A stretch of 64,000 nucleotides of DNA, from assembly GCF_014649335.1 (NCBI RefSeq), contig NZ_BMSV01000010.1, positions 1 through 64,000 on the forward strand. The letters are read 5' to 3'. The translations under genes were made by a program, and so were the position numbers. The DNA is from Streptomyces roseolilacinus. GTDB taxonomy: Bacteria > Actinomycetota > Actinomycetes > Streptomycetales > Streptomycetaceae. Below are positions 19,109-27,984 of the stretch, in pieces. The notes under the pieces are model-generated. The model saw only the letters and a list, made by a program, of their open reading frames with translations. It was not told the origin of the DNA and ran no database searches. Position 1 is the stretch's first letter. Each line of letters opens with the position of its first letter.

Positions 19109-21556
19109 GTGACGGACCAGGCGGTGAACATCGGCGACCCCGAGCGCCCCACAGCCGGCGCGGGCGGCACGGGACGACCGGGCACCGACGCCTCCCGCCC
19201 CGCCCGGGACGACCACCGGGACACGGACGCGCCACCGGCGCCGCCCGCCGGCGCCGACCGGCCGCGCCCCGCCCCCGCACCGGCCGCCGGGGGCCCGGAC
19301 ACCGCCGGAGGACCCGGGCGGACCGGAGGGGACGCCCCCGCCCCCCGGCGGGGCGGGGGTCCCGCGGGCGCCGGCCGGCCGGCGCCGGACGGCACCCGCG
19401 GCGAGCGTCCCGGGCGCGCGGCGCGCGACGCCGGCGCGCACGACCGGCAGGGCGCCGGGGGTCCCGGACGGGGCCGCGGCCAGGGGGACGGCGGCGGCCG
19501 GGCCGGCGCGCCGGAGGACCGCGAGCGGCCGTTCTTCGGGCGGACGCGGGAGATCAAGGCGCTGCGGGTCGACATCTCGCGGGCCGGGCTCGACACCCTC
19601 GCCGGGCGCAAGGCGCCCCGCGCGCGCGTGCTGCTCATCGCCGGGCGGCCCGGGTCCGGACGGACCGCGCTCGCCGAGGAACTGGTCCGGGACCTGGAGC
19701 GCGGCTACCGCGACGGGGTGCTGCGGGCCCGCCTCACCGAGCCGGGCGGCGAGGCCGTACCGGTCGAGCGGGTGGCCCGCGCGCTCCTGGACGACCTCGG
19801 CGTCGCCGCGCCCGCCGGAGCCGACGAGGACGACGTCAGCGAGCTGCTGCGGGCCGCCCTGCTGGACCGCCGCGCCCTGCTCCTGCTCGACGACGCCGCC
19901 GACGCCGGGCAGGTGGACGCCCTGCTCCCGGAGAACCCCGACTGCCTGGTCGTGGCCGTCGCGCACGGCCCCCTCACCGGCATCCCCGACGTCCGGCCCT
20001 GCACGGTCGGCGGCCTCGACGTCAAGGCCGCCGTCGAGCTCCTCGACACCTACGCCGGCTCCGTCCGCATCACCGTCGACCCGCAGGCCGCCGAGACGCT
20101 CGCCGAGCTGTGCGCCGGCCAGCCCGCCGCGCTCGTCCTGGCCGGCGGGTGGCTCGCGGCCCATCCCACCGCGTCCGTCGCCGACCTGGCCAAGCGGCTG
20201 CGCGCGGTGCCGGACGACGACGGCCGCCCCGCCGCGCTCCGGCCGCTCGCCCGCGCCTTCCGCCTCGCGTACGAGACGCTGCCCGCACCCGGCGCGCGCG
20301 CCCTGCGCCTGCTCTCCCTCGCCCCGCTGGGCACGGTGGACCCGCAGACCCTGTCCGGGCTGGCCGGCTGCTCGGTGTCGACCGCCGCGTCGCTGCTCGA
20401 CGGCTTCGTCGCGCTCGGGTTCGTACGGAAGGCCCCGCACGGCCAGTACGAGGTGCCCGGGTGCCTGATGCCGTTCCTGAGGGAGCGGCTCGCCGCCGAG
20501 GACCGGCCCGCCGAGACGCAGCTGGCGCGGGCGCGGATGCTGGAGCGGACCGTGCGGCTCCTGCAGTCCTGCAAGGCGGTCACCGAGTCCGAGGGCGCCC
20601 CCGCGCGCCGCCGCCTCGCCGGGCTGCCGCGCGCCCTGCGCTTCTCCAGCCGGCGGGCCGCCGCCGAGTGGCTGGAGCAGCGGCAGCCCGCCCTGCTGGC
20701 CTGCGCGCGCCTCGCGGTCGCGGACGGGGAGCTGGACACGCTCGCCCGCCGCCTGATCGCCGCCCTCGTCCGGGCCCTCGCCGCGCACCGCGGCACCGAG
20801 GCGGCCGCGCCCGAGCTGTACGGCCTCCACCAGCTGGTCCTCGGCGTCGCCGAGCGCCGCGGCCTGCACCGGGAGCGTGCCGCCGCCCTGCTGAACCTCG
20901 CCGACCTGGACGCCGGCACCGGCCGCACCCGCGACGCCCTGGCCCGCTACCGGGCCGCCCTGGACGCCGGCCGGCTGGCGAACGACCCGTACGCGACCGG
21001 GCGCGCGATGGAATCCGTCGGAGGGGCCTACCAGGAGCTGGGGGACTGGCAGCGGGCCGCCGACTGGTACGGCCGGGCCCTCGCGCAGCGGCTCGCGCGG
21101 GACGAGCGGGCCGACCAGGCGCGGCTCTACGGCCGGCTCGGCGCCGTCCACACCTACGCCGGCCGCTACGGCGAGGCGCTGCGCAACTGGCGCGCGGCGG
21201 CGGCCGGTTACCGGCGCCTGGCGGATCTGCCGGGCCACGCGCGGGCGTTGAGCGAGGCGGCCCGGGTGCAGGAGTACGCGGGCCGTCCCGAGGACTCGTT
21301 GCGCACCTGCGAGGAGGCCGTGGAGTGGGCGCGCCGCGCCGGTGACGCGCGGCTCCACGCCGCGTTGCGGCTCCGTCTGGCGGACACCCTCGACCGCCTC
21401 GGGGACCCCGCCGCGGCCCGGATGCACCGTGCGGCCGCCGAGGGACTCCTCGGCTCCGGCGGGCTCACCGGGCAGCCCGGGCCCGCAGGTCAGGGGCCCT
21501 TCGACCATCCCGCCCCGTCTGCCTACGAAATCCGCAGTGGTTCTCAAAAAAATTAA
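19109..21556 (+). CDS. STAND-type NTPase with C-terminal tetratricopeptide repeats
   Basis: 815 residues from GTG 19109 (GGGAG 8-9 nt upstream). Residues 1-135 are Pro/Gly/Ala/Arg-rich and disordered. A NB-ARC-like ATPase module follows from FFGRTREIKALRVDIS. Its P-loop GRPGSGRTA (179-187) has Arg where Walker A normally has Lys; Walker B is RALLLLDDAAD. Residues about 560-790 are TPR-like helices (ALARYRAALDAG, WQRAADWYGRAL, YGEALRNWRAAAAGY). The architecture resembles AfsR-type regulators lacking their DNA-binding domain, so a scaffold or signalling role is inferred. In mycobacteria and corynebacteria xerD stands in this position. Confidence 0.8.
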   Translation: MTDQAVNIGDPERPTAGAGGTGRPGTDASRPARDDHRDTDAPPAPPAGADRPRPAPAPAAGGPDTAGGPGRTGGDAPAPRRGGGPAGAGRPAPDGTRGERPGRAARDAGAHDRQGAGGPGRGRGQGDGGGRAGAPEDRERPFFGRTREIKALRVDISRAGLDTLAGRKAPRARVLLIAGRPGSGRTALAEELVRDLERGYRDGVLRARLTEPGGEAVPVERVARALLDDLGVAAPAGADEDDVSELLRAALLDRRALLLLDDAADAGQVDALLPENPDCLVVAVAHGPLTGIPDVRPCTVGGLDVKAAVELLDTYAGSVRITVDPQAAETLAELCAGQPAALVLAGGWLAAHPTASVADLAKRLRAVPDDDGRPAALRPLARAFRLAYETLPAPGARALRLLSLAPLGTVDPQTLSGLAGCSVSTAASLLDGFVALGFVRKAPHGQYEVPGCLMPFLRERLAAEDRPAETQLARARMLERTVRLLQSCKAVTESEGAPARRRLAGLPRALRFSSRRAAAEWLEQRQPALLACARLAVADGELDTLARRLIAALVRALAAHRGTEAAAPELYGLHQLVLGVAERRGLHRERAAALLNLADLDAGTGRTRDALARYRAALDAGRLANDPYATGRAMESVGGAYQELGDWQRAADWYGRALAQRLARDERADQARLYGRLGAVHTYAGRYGEALRNWRAAAAGYRRLADLPGHARALSEAARVQEYAGRPEDSLRTCEEAVEWARRAGDARLHAALRLRLADTLDRLGDPAAARMHRAAAEGLLGSGGLTGQPGPAGQGPFDHPAPSAYEIRSGSQKN

Positions 21557-21710
21557 TGCTTTGTAAGGCTAGACACGGGGAAGTCCTTCATTAGACTGGG
21601 TCCGCCGCGTTTACCCGCGGTGTATCCCGGTGTGTCCTGCAACACACGGGTATGTATCGCTGTACAGCGCTTTGCCCCCCTTACCCCTGATTCAAGGACC
21701 GTGATCGACG

Positions 21711-22826
21711 ATGAAGGTCGGCATCCCCCGCGAGGTCAAGAACAACGAGTTCCGCGTCGCCATCACCCCGGCCGGTGTGCACGAGCTCGTCCGCAACGGC
21801 CATGAGGTCTTCGTCGAGCGGAACGCCGGTGTCGGCTCCTCGATCACGGACGACGAGTACGTGGCCGCCGGTGCGCGGATCCTCCCCACCGCCGACGAGG
21901 TCTGGGCCACCGCCGACCTGCTGCTGAAGGTCAAGGAGCCCATCGCCGAGGAGTACCACCGCCTCCGCAAGGACCAGACCCTCTTCACGTACCTGCACCT
22001 CGCCGCCTCCCGCGAGTGCACGGACGCGCTGCTGGAGTCCGGCACCACCGCCATCGCCTACGAGACCGTCGAGACCGCGAACCGCGCGCTGCCGCTGCTC
22101 GCCCCGATGTCCGAGGTCGCGGGCCGGCTGGCCCCGCAGGTCGGCGCGTACCACCTGATGCGCGCGGCCGGCGGCCGCGGCGTCCTGCCCGGCGGCGTCC
22201 CGGGCGTGATCCCGGCCAAGGCCGTGGTCATCGGCGGCGGCGTCTCCGGCTGGAACGCCACGCAGATCGCCGTCGGCATGGGCTTCGAGGTCACCCTGCT
22301 CGACCGCGACATCAACAAGCTCCGCGAGGCCGACAGGATCTTCGGCACGAAGGTCAAGGCCGTCATGTCCAACTCCTTCGAGCTGGAGAAGGCCGTCCTG
22401 GAGGCCGACCTCGTCATCGGCGCCGTCCTCATCCCGGGCGCCAAGGCCCCGAAGCTGGTCACCAACGAGCTCGTCTCCCGCATGAAGCCCGGAAGTGTCC
22501 TTGTCGACATCGCGATCGACCAGGGCGGCTGCTTCGAGGACTCCCGCCCCACCACGCACGCCGAGCCGACCTTCCGGGTCCACGACTCGATCTTCTACTG
22601 CGTGGCCAACATGCCGGGCGCCGTCCCGAACACCTCCACCTACGCCCTGACCAACGCCACGCTCCCCTACATCGTGTCGCTGGCCAACAACGGCTGGGCC
22701 GAGGCGCTGCGCCGCGACCCGGCGCTGGCCAAGGGCCTCAACACCCACGACGGCAAGGTCGTGTACAAGGAGGTCGCCGAGGCGCACGGCCTCGACCACG
22801 TGGGGATCGCCTCCCTCATCGGCTGA
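21711..22826 (+). CDS. ald: alanine dehydrogenase
   Basis: 371 residues, the standard size. The start ATG has AAGGA 11 nt upstream. The N-terminal MKVGIPREVKNNEFRVAITP and LKVKEP blocks carry the substrate Arg and Lys residues. The NAD-binding fold has VVIGGGVSGWNATQIAVGMG and the DRDINKL acidic end of beta-2, then VLVDIAIDQGGCFE...HAEPTF. It catalyses reversible NAD-dependent deamination of L-alanine to pyruvate and ammonia. The 154-bp upstream region is relatively A+T-rich, with TAGACT (21592-21597) as a -10 candidate. Confidence 0.96.
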   Translation: MKVGIPREVKNNEFRVAITPAGVHELVRNGHEVFVERNAGVGSSITDDEYVAAGARILPTADEVWATADLLLKVKEPIAEEYHRLRKDQTLFTYLHLAASRECTDALLESGTTAIAYETVETANRALPLLAPMSEVAGRLAPQVGAYHLMRAAGGRGVLPGGVPGVIPAKAVVIGGGVSGWNATQIAVGMGFEVTLLDRDINKLREADRIFGTKVKAVMSNSFELEKAVLEADLVIGAVLIPGAKAPKLVTNELVSRMKPGSVLVDIAIDQGGCFEDSRPTTHAEPTFRVHDSIFYCVANMPGAVPNTSTYALTNATLPYIVSLANNGWAEALRRDPALAKGLNTHDGKVVYKEVAEAHGLDHVGIASLIG

Positions 22827-22912
22827 CGCCCGTCCGCGCTCCCCGTCGCCCACCCGCCCGCCCGCGGCGGCCGGTTGACGCCGGGTCAACGCGCACCGTC
22901 AACCTCATGCAC

Positions 22913-22945
22913 CCGGCCGGACCTCGTGGGACGAGGTCCGGCCGG
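22913..22945 (+). terminator. ald terminator
   Basis: Perfect 15-bp stem CCGGCCGGACCTCGT (22913-22927) with 22931-22945 and a 3-nt GGG loop, no T run. Upstream at 22874-22890 GTTGAC and GTCAAC form a short inverted repeat with a further GTCAAC at about 22899. The remainder of 22827-23208 contains no gene; its 3' part holds the parA promoter. Confidence 0.75.
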
Positions 22946-23102
22946 ACGCGTGTCCGCTCGTACGCGGGTGTCGGTTCAAGTCGCCTCGAACGTAACCCTT
23001 CAACCGTTTCGCACACCCGCGAAACACGAGGATGGACGGCCCCACACCCTTGACAGGAAGGCGTTCGGGCCCCGACACATCCCGCCGCGTCCGGCCGATT
23101 GT

Positions 23103-23132
23103 GTTGCTGCGGAGCGGTGACACGCCATAGAG
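23103..23132 (+). promoter_or_regulatory. putative promoter of the parA-like gene
   Basis: TTGCTG (23103-23108), 18-bp spacer, TAGAGT (23127-23132) fits the vegetative HrdB pattern. A start near 23139 gives a leader of about 70 nt that ends with an unusually perfect AAGGAGGT (23190-23197) 11 nt before the GTG start. Confidence 0.5.
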
Positions 23133-23208
23133 TCGCCAACCGTCGGCATAGTGCCACGCTGACCTATCGATAAGTTTCCTGGTCCCGTCCAAGGAGGTAA
23201 GACGACTT

Positions 23209-24381
23209 GTGAATGAGTCGACATTTACTCCCGAGGTCGCCCGACCAGGAACGCCGGCGGCGGGCCGCGGTGGTCCGTCCTCCGGACCCGAGGCCGCCGG
23301 ATCCGCCGCGGCCCGGACGTCCGCGACGCACCAGCACATGACGGCACCCCACACGATGAAGACGATGGACGGCCCACACGTGAACGCCATGGCCGGCAAC
23401 GAGAGTGGCCGAGAGTCCACCCACTTCGCCGCCTACGACGAGCTGCCCGAGGGGCACTTCTACGACCCCGACGCCGAGTACGAGCCCGACCCCGAGTACG
23501 CGGCCACCCTCGCGCCCGACGCCGCCCGGCAGCGCCGCGAGCGGATCGGCCCGACCGGACGGCCCCTGCCGTACTTCCCGATCCCGGGTCCGCTCACCGA
23601 GCACGGCCCCGCGAAGATCATCGCGATGTGCAACCAGAAGGGCGGCGTCGGCAAGACCACGTCGACCATCAACCTGGGCGCCGCGCTCGCGGAGTACGGG
23701 CGGCGGGTGCTGCTCGTCGACTTCGACCCGCAGGGCGCCCTCTCGGTCGGCCTCGGCGTCAACCCGATGGAGCTCGACCTCACCGTCTACAACCTGCTCA
23801 TGGAGCGGGGCATGTCGGCCGACGAGGTCCTCCTGAAGACCGCCGTGCCCAACATGGACCTCCTGCCGAGCAACATCGACCTGTCGGCCGCCGAGGTGCA
23901 GCTCGTCAGCGAGGTCGCCCGCGAGTCGACGCTGCAGCGCGCCCTGAAGCCGCTGCTGCAGGACTACGACTACATCGTGATCGACTGCCAGCCGTCCCTC
24001 GGCCTGCTGACCGTCAACGCGCTGACGGCCGCCCACAAGGTGATAGTGCCGCTCGAGTGCGAGTTCTTCGCGCTCCGGGGGGTCGCGCTGCTCACGGAGA
24101 CCATCGAGAAGGTCCAGGAGCGCCTCAACCCCGAACTCGAGCTCGACGGCATCCTCGCCACGATGTACGACTCGCGGACCGTCCACAGCCGCGAGGTCCT
24201 CGCCCGCGTGGTCGAGGCCTTCGACGACCACGTCTACCACACGGTCATCGGCCGCACCGTCCGCTTCCCGGAGACCACGGTCGCGGGCGAGCCCATCACC
24301 ACGTACGCCTCGAACTCGGTCGGCGCGGCCGCCTACCGCCAGCTCGCCAGGGAGGTGCTCGCCCGGTGTCACGCCGAGTGA
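23209..24381 (+). CDS. ParA-family ATPase (Soj-like)
   Basis: 390 residues from GTG 23209, preceded by AAGGAGGT. The deviant Walker A KGGVGKTT lies at residues 144-151; Walker A' (LLVDFDPQGALSVGLG) and Walker B (YIVIDCQPSLGLLTVNAL) follow. The 135-residue acidic, Pro-rich N-terminal extension is long for a ParA. This is the second, scpA-linked ParA of actinobacteria (Rv1708 type), distinct from the oriC-linked parAB pair. It forms an operon with the next gene (GTGA overlap). Its cargo is unknown; co-location with scpA and scpB suggests a chromosome-organisation role. Confidence 0.9.
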   Translation: MNESTFTPEVARPGTPAAGRGGPSSGPEAAGSAAARTSATHQHMTAPHTMKTMDGPHVNAMAGNESGRESTHFAAYDELPEGHFYDPDAEYEPDPEYAATLAPDAARQRRERIGPTGRPLPYFPIPGPLTEHGPAKIIAMCNQKGGVGKTTSTINLGAALAEYGRRVLLVDFDPQGALSVGLGVNPMELDLTVYNLLMERGMSADEVLLKTAVPNMDLLPSNIDLSAAEVQLVSEVARESTLQRALKPLLQDYDYIVIDCQPSLGLLTVNALTAAHKVIVPLECEFFALRGVALLTETIEKVQERLNPELELDGILATMYDSRTVHSREVLARVVEAFDDHVYHTVIGRTVRFPETTVAGEPITTYASNSVGAAAYRQLAREVLARCHAE

Positions 24382-24899
24382 GTCTGCCCGGAGCCGACGA
24401 GCTGTTCCGCACCACCGGGGGCATGGCGCTGCAGGCGTCCACGCCCCGACGCCAGCCCGCGGAGGAGGCCGCCCGGGTACCCGGGCAGGGCGGCGAGCAG
24501 GACCCGCCGTCCGAGGAGCACTCGGCGGCGGCGGGGGACGCCGAGACCGCGCGGCAGCCCCGGGCACGGGCGTCGGCCGACGAGCCGGAGTCCGGTACGG
24601 CCGCCAGGACCGCGGCCGCGGCCTCCGGGGCGGCGGCGGGCGCGCCGGCCGCCCGGCGGGGGCGCAGGTCCCCGAACCGCCGGCCCAGCGGGCGGGAGCG
24701 CCACGACGAGAAGATCACCGTCTACGTCTCCGCCGAGGAGCTGATGGACCTGGAGCACGCGCGCCTGGTCCTGCGCGGGGAGCACGGGCTGGCCGTGGAC
24801 CGCGGGCGCATCGTCCGCGAGGCCGTCGCGGTGGTCCTGGCCGACCTGGAGTCCCGGGGGGACGCGAGCATCCTCGTACGGCGGCTGAGGGGCCGCTGA
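24378..24899 (+). CDS. small ParA-linked protein with basic C-terminal domain
   Basis: 173 residues from GTG 24378, which overlaps the parA stop; GTG 24366 is an alternative. Residues 1-105 are Ala/Pro/Arg-rich and disordered. The conserved C-terminal 65 residues (EKITVYVSAEELMDLEHARL, GRIVREAVAVVLADLES) read as beta strand plus two helices with basic ends, like ribbon-helix-helix DNA-binding domains. A DNA-binding partner for the ParA ATPase, analogous to small ParB/ParG adaptors, is a reasonable inference. Confidence 0.7.
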   Translation: MSLPGADELFRTTGGMALQASTPRRQPAEEAARVPGQGGEQDPPSEEHSAAAGDAETARQPRARASADEPESGTAARTAAAASGAAAGAPAARRGRRSPNRRPSGRERHDEKITVYVSAEELMDLEHARLVLRGEHGLAVDRGRIVREAVAVVLADLESRGDASILVRRLRGR

Positions 24900-24930
24900 G
24901 CGCACGGCGGCCGAGCGGCCGCCGAGCGGA

Positions 24931-24961
24931 CCCTCCCGCGCGTGGCGCGCCGCCGGGAGGG
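24931..24961 (+). terminator. hairpin after the parA operon
   Basis: CCCTCCCG (24931-24938) pairs with CGGGAGGG (24954-24961), continued by GCGCG/CGCGC around a TGG loop with a 3-nt bulge. It is a likely GC-rich terminator before scpA. Confidence 0.6.
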
Positions 24962-25014
24962 CGTACGCGACCGGTAGCCTACGGGCCGCCGCCCCTCCGC
25001 GCTCCTGGACCACG

Positions 25015-26133
25015 ATGCCCCCCACCGCCCCACGCCGCCGCCCGCTCGGCCGGGGCCCGGCCGTGCCCGCGGGCCCCGGGCCCCGTCCCACCGCGCAGGC
25101 CCCCGGCGGCCCCGCCGCCCCACCCGCCGGCGGGGGACCGCCCCGCGAGGAGCCACCCCGTGGCGATCCTCTTCACGATGAGCCGCCCCCCGGCGAGCCT
25201 CCTCACGACGAGCCGCCCCGCCCGGACACGGCGGCCGGCGAACCGGACGGCGGGCCGGACCGCCGCGCCGCCGGCGCCGCGGGCGCCGCGACGGGGGAGG
25301 GCGCCGGCGGGGACGCCGGCGGCTCCCGCGGGGAGGGCCGCTTCACCGTGCGGCTGGCCAACTTCGAGGGGCCCTTCGACCTCCTGCTCCAGCTGATCGC
25401 CAGGCACCGGCTGGACATCACCGAGGTCGCCCTCTCGAAGGTCACCGACGAGTTCATGGCGCACCTGCGCGCCATGGGCCCCGAGGGGAACCTCGACCAG
25501 ACGACCGAGTTCCTCGTCGTCGCCGCCACCCTGCTCGACCTGAAGGCCGCCCGGCTGCTGCCCGCGGCCGAGGTGGAGGACGAGGCCGACCTCGCGCTGC
25601 TGGAGGCCCGGGACCTGCTGTTCGCCCGGCTCCTCCAGTACCGCGCGTACAAGCGGGTCGCCGCCGTCCTCGGCGACCGCCTCGACCACGAGGGCCGCCG
25701 CCACCCCCGCACCGTCGGCCTGGAGCCGCACCACGCGCGGCTGCTGCCCGAGGTGGTCCTCGGCATCGGGCCCGAGGGCCTCGCCAGGCTGGCCGTGAAG
25801 GCCATGCGGCCCAAGCCGAGGCCGCAGGTGTACGTGGACCACGTCCACGCCCCGCTGGTCAGCGTCCGCGAGCAGGCCGGGATCGTCGTGGCGCGGCTGC
25901 GGGAGCGCGGCGAGCTCCGGTTTCGCGAACTCGCCGAGGACGCGGCCGACACCCTCACCGTCGTCGCCCGCTTCCTCGCCCTCCTGGAGCTGTACCGGGA
26001 CAAGGCCGTCGCCCTCGACCAGGACGACCCGCTGGGCGAGCTCACCGTCCGCTGGACCGGCGGCGACGCCGAGGCGGCGGTCACCGACGAGTTCGACCGG
26101 GTCGTGGAGCCGGAACAGGAGGAGGAGACGTGA
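25015..26133 (+). CDS. scpA: segregation and condensation protein A
   Basis: 372 residues; ATG 25015 is the first in-frame start but has no clear ribosome-binding site. About 105 N-terminal residues are Pro/Glu/Arg low complexity with repeated E/D-PP units. The kleisin core begins RFTVRLANFEGPFDLLLQLIARHRLDITEVALS, followed by TEFLVVAATLLDLKAARLLP and a C-terminal winged helix (LRERGELRFRELAEDAADTLTVVARFLALLEL). ScpA bridges the SMC heads together with ScpB. The normal length is about 250-270, so the extension is unusual. GTGA overlaps scpB. Confidence 0.92.
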   Translation: MPPTAPRRRPLGRGPAVPAGPGPRPTAQAPGGPAAPPAGGGPPREEPPRGDPLHDEPPPGEPPHDEPPRPDTAAGEPDGGPDRRAAGAAGAATGEGAGGDAGGSRGEGRFTVRLANFEGPFDLLLQLIARHRLDITEVALSKVTDEFMAHLRAMGPEGNLDQTTEFLVVAATLLDLKAARLLPAAEVEDEADLALLEARDLLFARLLQYRAYKRVAAVLGDRLDHEGRRHPRTVGLEPHHARLLPEVVLGIGPEGLARLAVKAMRPKPRPQVYVDHVHAPLVSVREQAGIVVARLRERGELRFRELAEDAADTLTVVARFLALLELYRDKAVALDQDDPLGELTVRWTGGDAEAAVTDEFDRVVEPEQEEET

Positions 26134-26744
26134 CGGACGCCCTGGAACTGAAGCCCGCCCTGGAGGCGGTCCTCATGGTCGTCGACGAGCCGGCGACCGA
26201 GGAGCACCTCGCCCGGGTGCTCGGGCGCCCCCGCCGCGAGGTCGCCGACGCGCTGCGCGAGCTGGCCGGCGAGTACGACGCCCAGGGCCGCGGCTTCGAG
26301 CTGCGCCCCGTCGCGGGCGGCTGGCGGTACTACACGCGGCCCGCGTACGCCGCCGCCGTGGAGGACTTCGTCCTCGACGGCCGGCAGGCCCGCCTCACCC
26401 AGGCCGCCCTGGAGACCCTGGCGGTCGTCGCGTACCGGCAGCCGGTCAGCCGCTCACGGGTCTCCGCGGTCCGCGGAGTGAACTGCGACGGGGTCATGCG
26501 CACCCTCCTGCAGCGCGGTCTGGTGGCGGAGGCGGGCACGGAACCCGAAACAGGTGCGATCCTGTACAGGACGACGAACCACTTCCTGGAGCGGATGGGC
26601 CTGCGCGGCCTGGACGAACTCCCCGAGCTCGCGCCCTTCCTCCCCGAGGCGGACGCGATCGAGGCCGAGACGGGGGAAGGGGCCCCGTCGTTCGATCCGG
26701 ATGCACCGGATTCCGAGGACGCAGACGACAAGACGGAACTTTGA
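26130..26744 (+). CDS. scpB: segregation and condensation protein B
   Basis: 204 residues. GTG 26130 overlaps the scpA stop, with GGAGGAG 3-4 nt upstream. It has two winged-helix domains (LKPALEAVLMVVDEPATEEHLARVLG; TQAALETLAVVAYRQPVSRSRVSAVRGVN) and the family segment LVAEAGTEPETGAILYRTTNHFLERMGL. It dimerises and binds ScpA in the SMC condensin complex. The acidic C-terminal tail is common in actinobacteria. Its stop overlaps the rluB start. Confidence 0.95.
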   Translation: MTDALELKPALEAVLMVVDEPATEEHLARVLGRPRREVADALRELAGEYDAQGRGFELRPVAGGWRYYTRPAYAAAVEDFVLDGRQARLTQAALETLAVVAYRQPVSRSRVSAVRGVNCDGVMRTLLQRGLVAEAGTEPETGAILYRTTNHFLERMGLRGLDELPELAPFLPEADAIEAETGEGAPSFDPDAPDSEDADDKTEL

Positions 26745-27859
26745 TGCGAAGCAGCAGCGGCAGGAACAGCAGCGGAAACAACGGCGGGAGCCGTGGTGGC
26801 AACAGCGGCGGCCGCGGCAGCAGCGGCGGCCGCGGCGATCACCGGGGTGCCGGTGGCGGCCGCGACGACCGCCGGCAGGGCGGGAGCAACCCGCGCCGCC
26901 CCCGCCCCGAGGAGCGCAGCTACGACGTGGGCGGCGGGCCCTCCGAGGGGCCCCGGCGCGGACGCGGCGCGGCGGCCCGCGGGGGAGCCAAGGGCGGCCC
27001 CCGGCAGTCCCCCCAGCGCGGTGGCGGGCGCACGACCCCGGCGCGTCCGCGCGAGCTGGACGCCCGGATCGAGGAGCGCAACCGCGAGCGGTACGCGAAC
27101 CGGCCGCAGACCGGGTCCGCCCGCCCGTCCGGGGACCAGGAGGGCGAGCGGCTCCAGAAGGTGCTCGCCCGCGCCGGCGTGGGCTCGCGGCGCGCCTGCG
27201 AGGAGCTGATCGACGCGGGCCGCGTCGAGGTCAACGGCGAGATCGTCCTCGAGCAGGGGACGCGGGTCGACCCGGAGAAGGACGAGATCAAGGTCGACGG
27301 CCTGACCGTGGCCACCCAGTCGTACCTCTTCTTCGCGCTGAACAAGCCCGCCGGCGTCGTCTCCACCATGGAGGACCCCGACGGCCGCCAGTGCCTGGGC
27401 GACTACGTCACCAACCGCGAGACCCGGCTCTTCCACGTCGGACGGCTCGACACGGAGACCGAGGGCATCATCCTGCTCACCAACCACGGTGAGCTGGCCC
27501 ACCGCCTCACGCACCCGAAGTACGGCGTGAAGAAGACCTACCTGGCGGCCGTCACGGGCCCGCTCCCGCGCGAGGTGGGCAAGCGGCTCAAGGAGGGCAT
27601 CCAGCTGGAGGACGGCTACGCGCGCGCCGACCACTTCCGGGTGGTCGAGCAGACGGGCAAGAACTACCTGGTCGAGGTGCAGCTCCACGAGGGCCGCAAG
27701 CACATCGTGCGCCGCATGCTCGCCGAGGCGGGCTTCCCCGTCGACAAGCTCGTCCGGACCGCCTTCGGCCCGATCCAGCTGGGCGACCAGAAGTCGGGCT
27801 GGCTGCGCCGGCTGACCAACACCGAGGTGGGCATGCTGATGAAGGAGGTCGGCCTCTGA
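26744..27859 (+). CDS. rluB: RsuA/RluB-family 23S rRNA pseudouridine synthase
   Basis: 371 residues from ATG 26744 (TGATG overlap with scpB; TTG 26741 in frame). The first 125 residues are Ser/Gly/Arg-rich and disordered (RSSSGRNSSGNNGG type), probably RNA-binding. An S4 domain follows (GERLQKVLARAGVGSRRACEELI), then the catalytic domain with the nucleophilic Asp in VGRLDTETEGIILLTNHGEL and KKTYLAAV. RluB modifies U2605 (E. coli numbering) of 23S rRNA; the exact site is inferred. Confidence 0.9.
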   Translation: MRSSSGRNSSGNNGGSRGGNSGGRGSSGGRGDHRGAGGGRDDRRQGGSNPRRPRPEERSYDVGGGPSEGPRRGRGAAARGGAKGGPRQSPQRGGGRTTPARPRELDARIEERNRERYANRPQTGSARPSGDQEGERLQKVLARAGVGSRRACEELIDAGRVEVNGEIVLEQGTRVDPEKDEIKVDGLTVATQSYLFFALNKPAGVVSTMEDPDGRQCLGDYVTNRETRLFHVGRLDTETEGIILLTNHGELAHRLTHPKYGVKKTYLAAVTGPLPREVGKRLKEGIQLEDGYARADHFRVVEQTGKNYLVEVQLHEGRKHIVRRMLAEAGFPVDKLVRTAFGPIQLGDQKSGWLRRLTNTEVGMLMKEVGL

Positions 27860-27876
27860 GCCGTCCCCGCCCCCGT

Positions 27877-27918
27877 CACGCGGAAGCCCGCGGCCCCAGG
27901 GCCGCGGGCTTCCGCGTG
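27877..27918 (+). terminator. terminator after rluB
   Basis: Perfect 18-bp stem CACGCGGAAGCCCGCGGC (27877-27894) with 27901-27918, 6-nt loop. It closes the scpA-scpB-rluB operon. Confidence 0.85.
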
Positions 27919-27941
27919 CTTGCGGTCCGTTCCTCCCCCTG

Positions 27942-27964
27942 TTTATAGTCAGGGTGACTCTTAA
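27942..27964. promoter_or_regulatory. palindromic operator over the -10 of the NrtR-type gene
   Basis: AGTCA-GGG-TGACT with matching outer bases (8 of 10 pairs) is centred at 27953. It covers TATAGT (27945-27950), a good -10; TTGCGG (27920-27925) is a possible -35 with a 19-bp spacer. The position and symmetry fit autorepression by the downstream NrtR-like protein; this is inference from family behaviour. Confidence 0.65.
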
Positions 27965-27984
27965 GAACGTCCTCCGGAGCAGCG

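Noticed and set aside
22827..23208. A small gene between ald and parA
   Set aside because: Short open frames lack ribosome-binding sites and third-position GC bias; the region holds a terminator and promoter.
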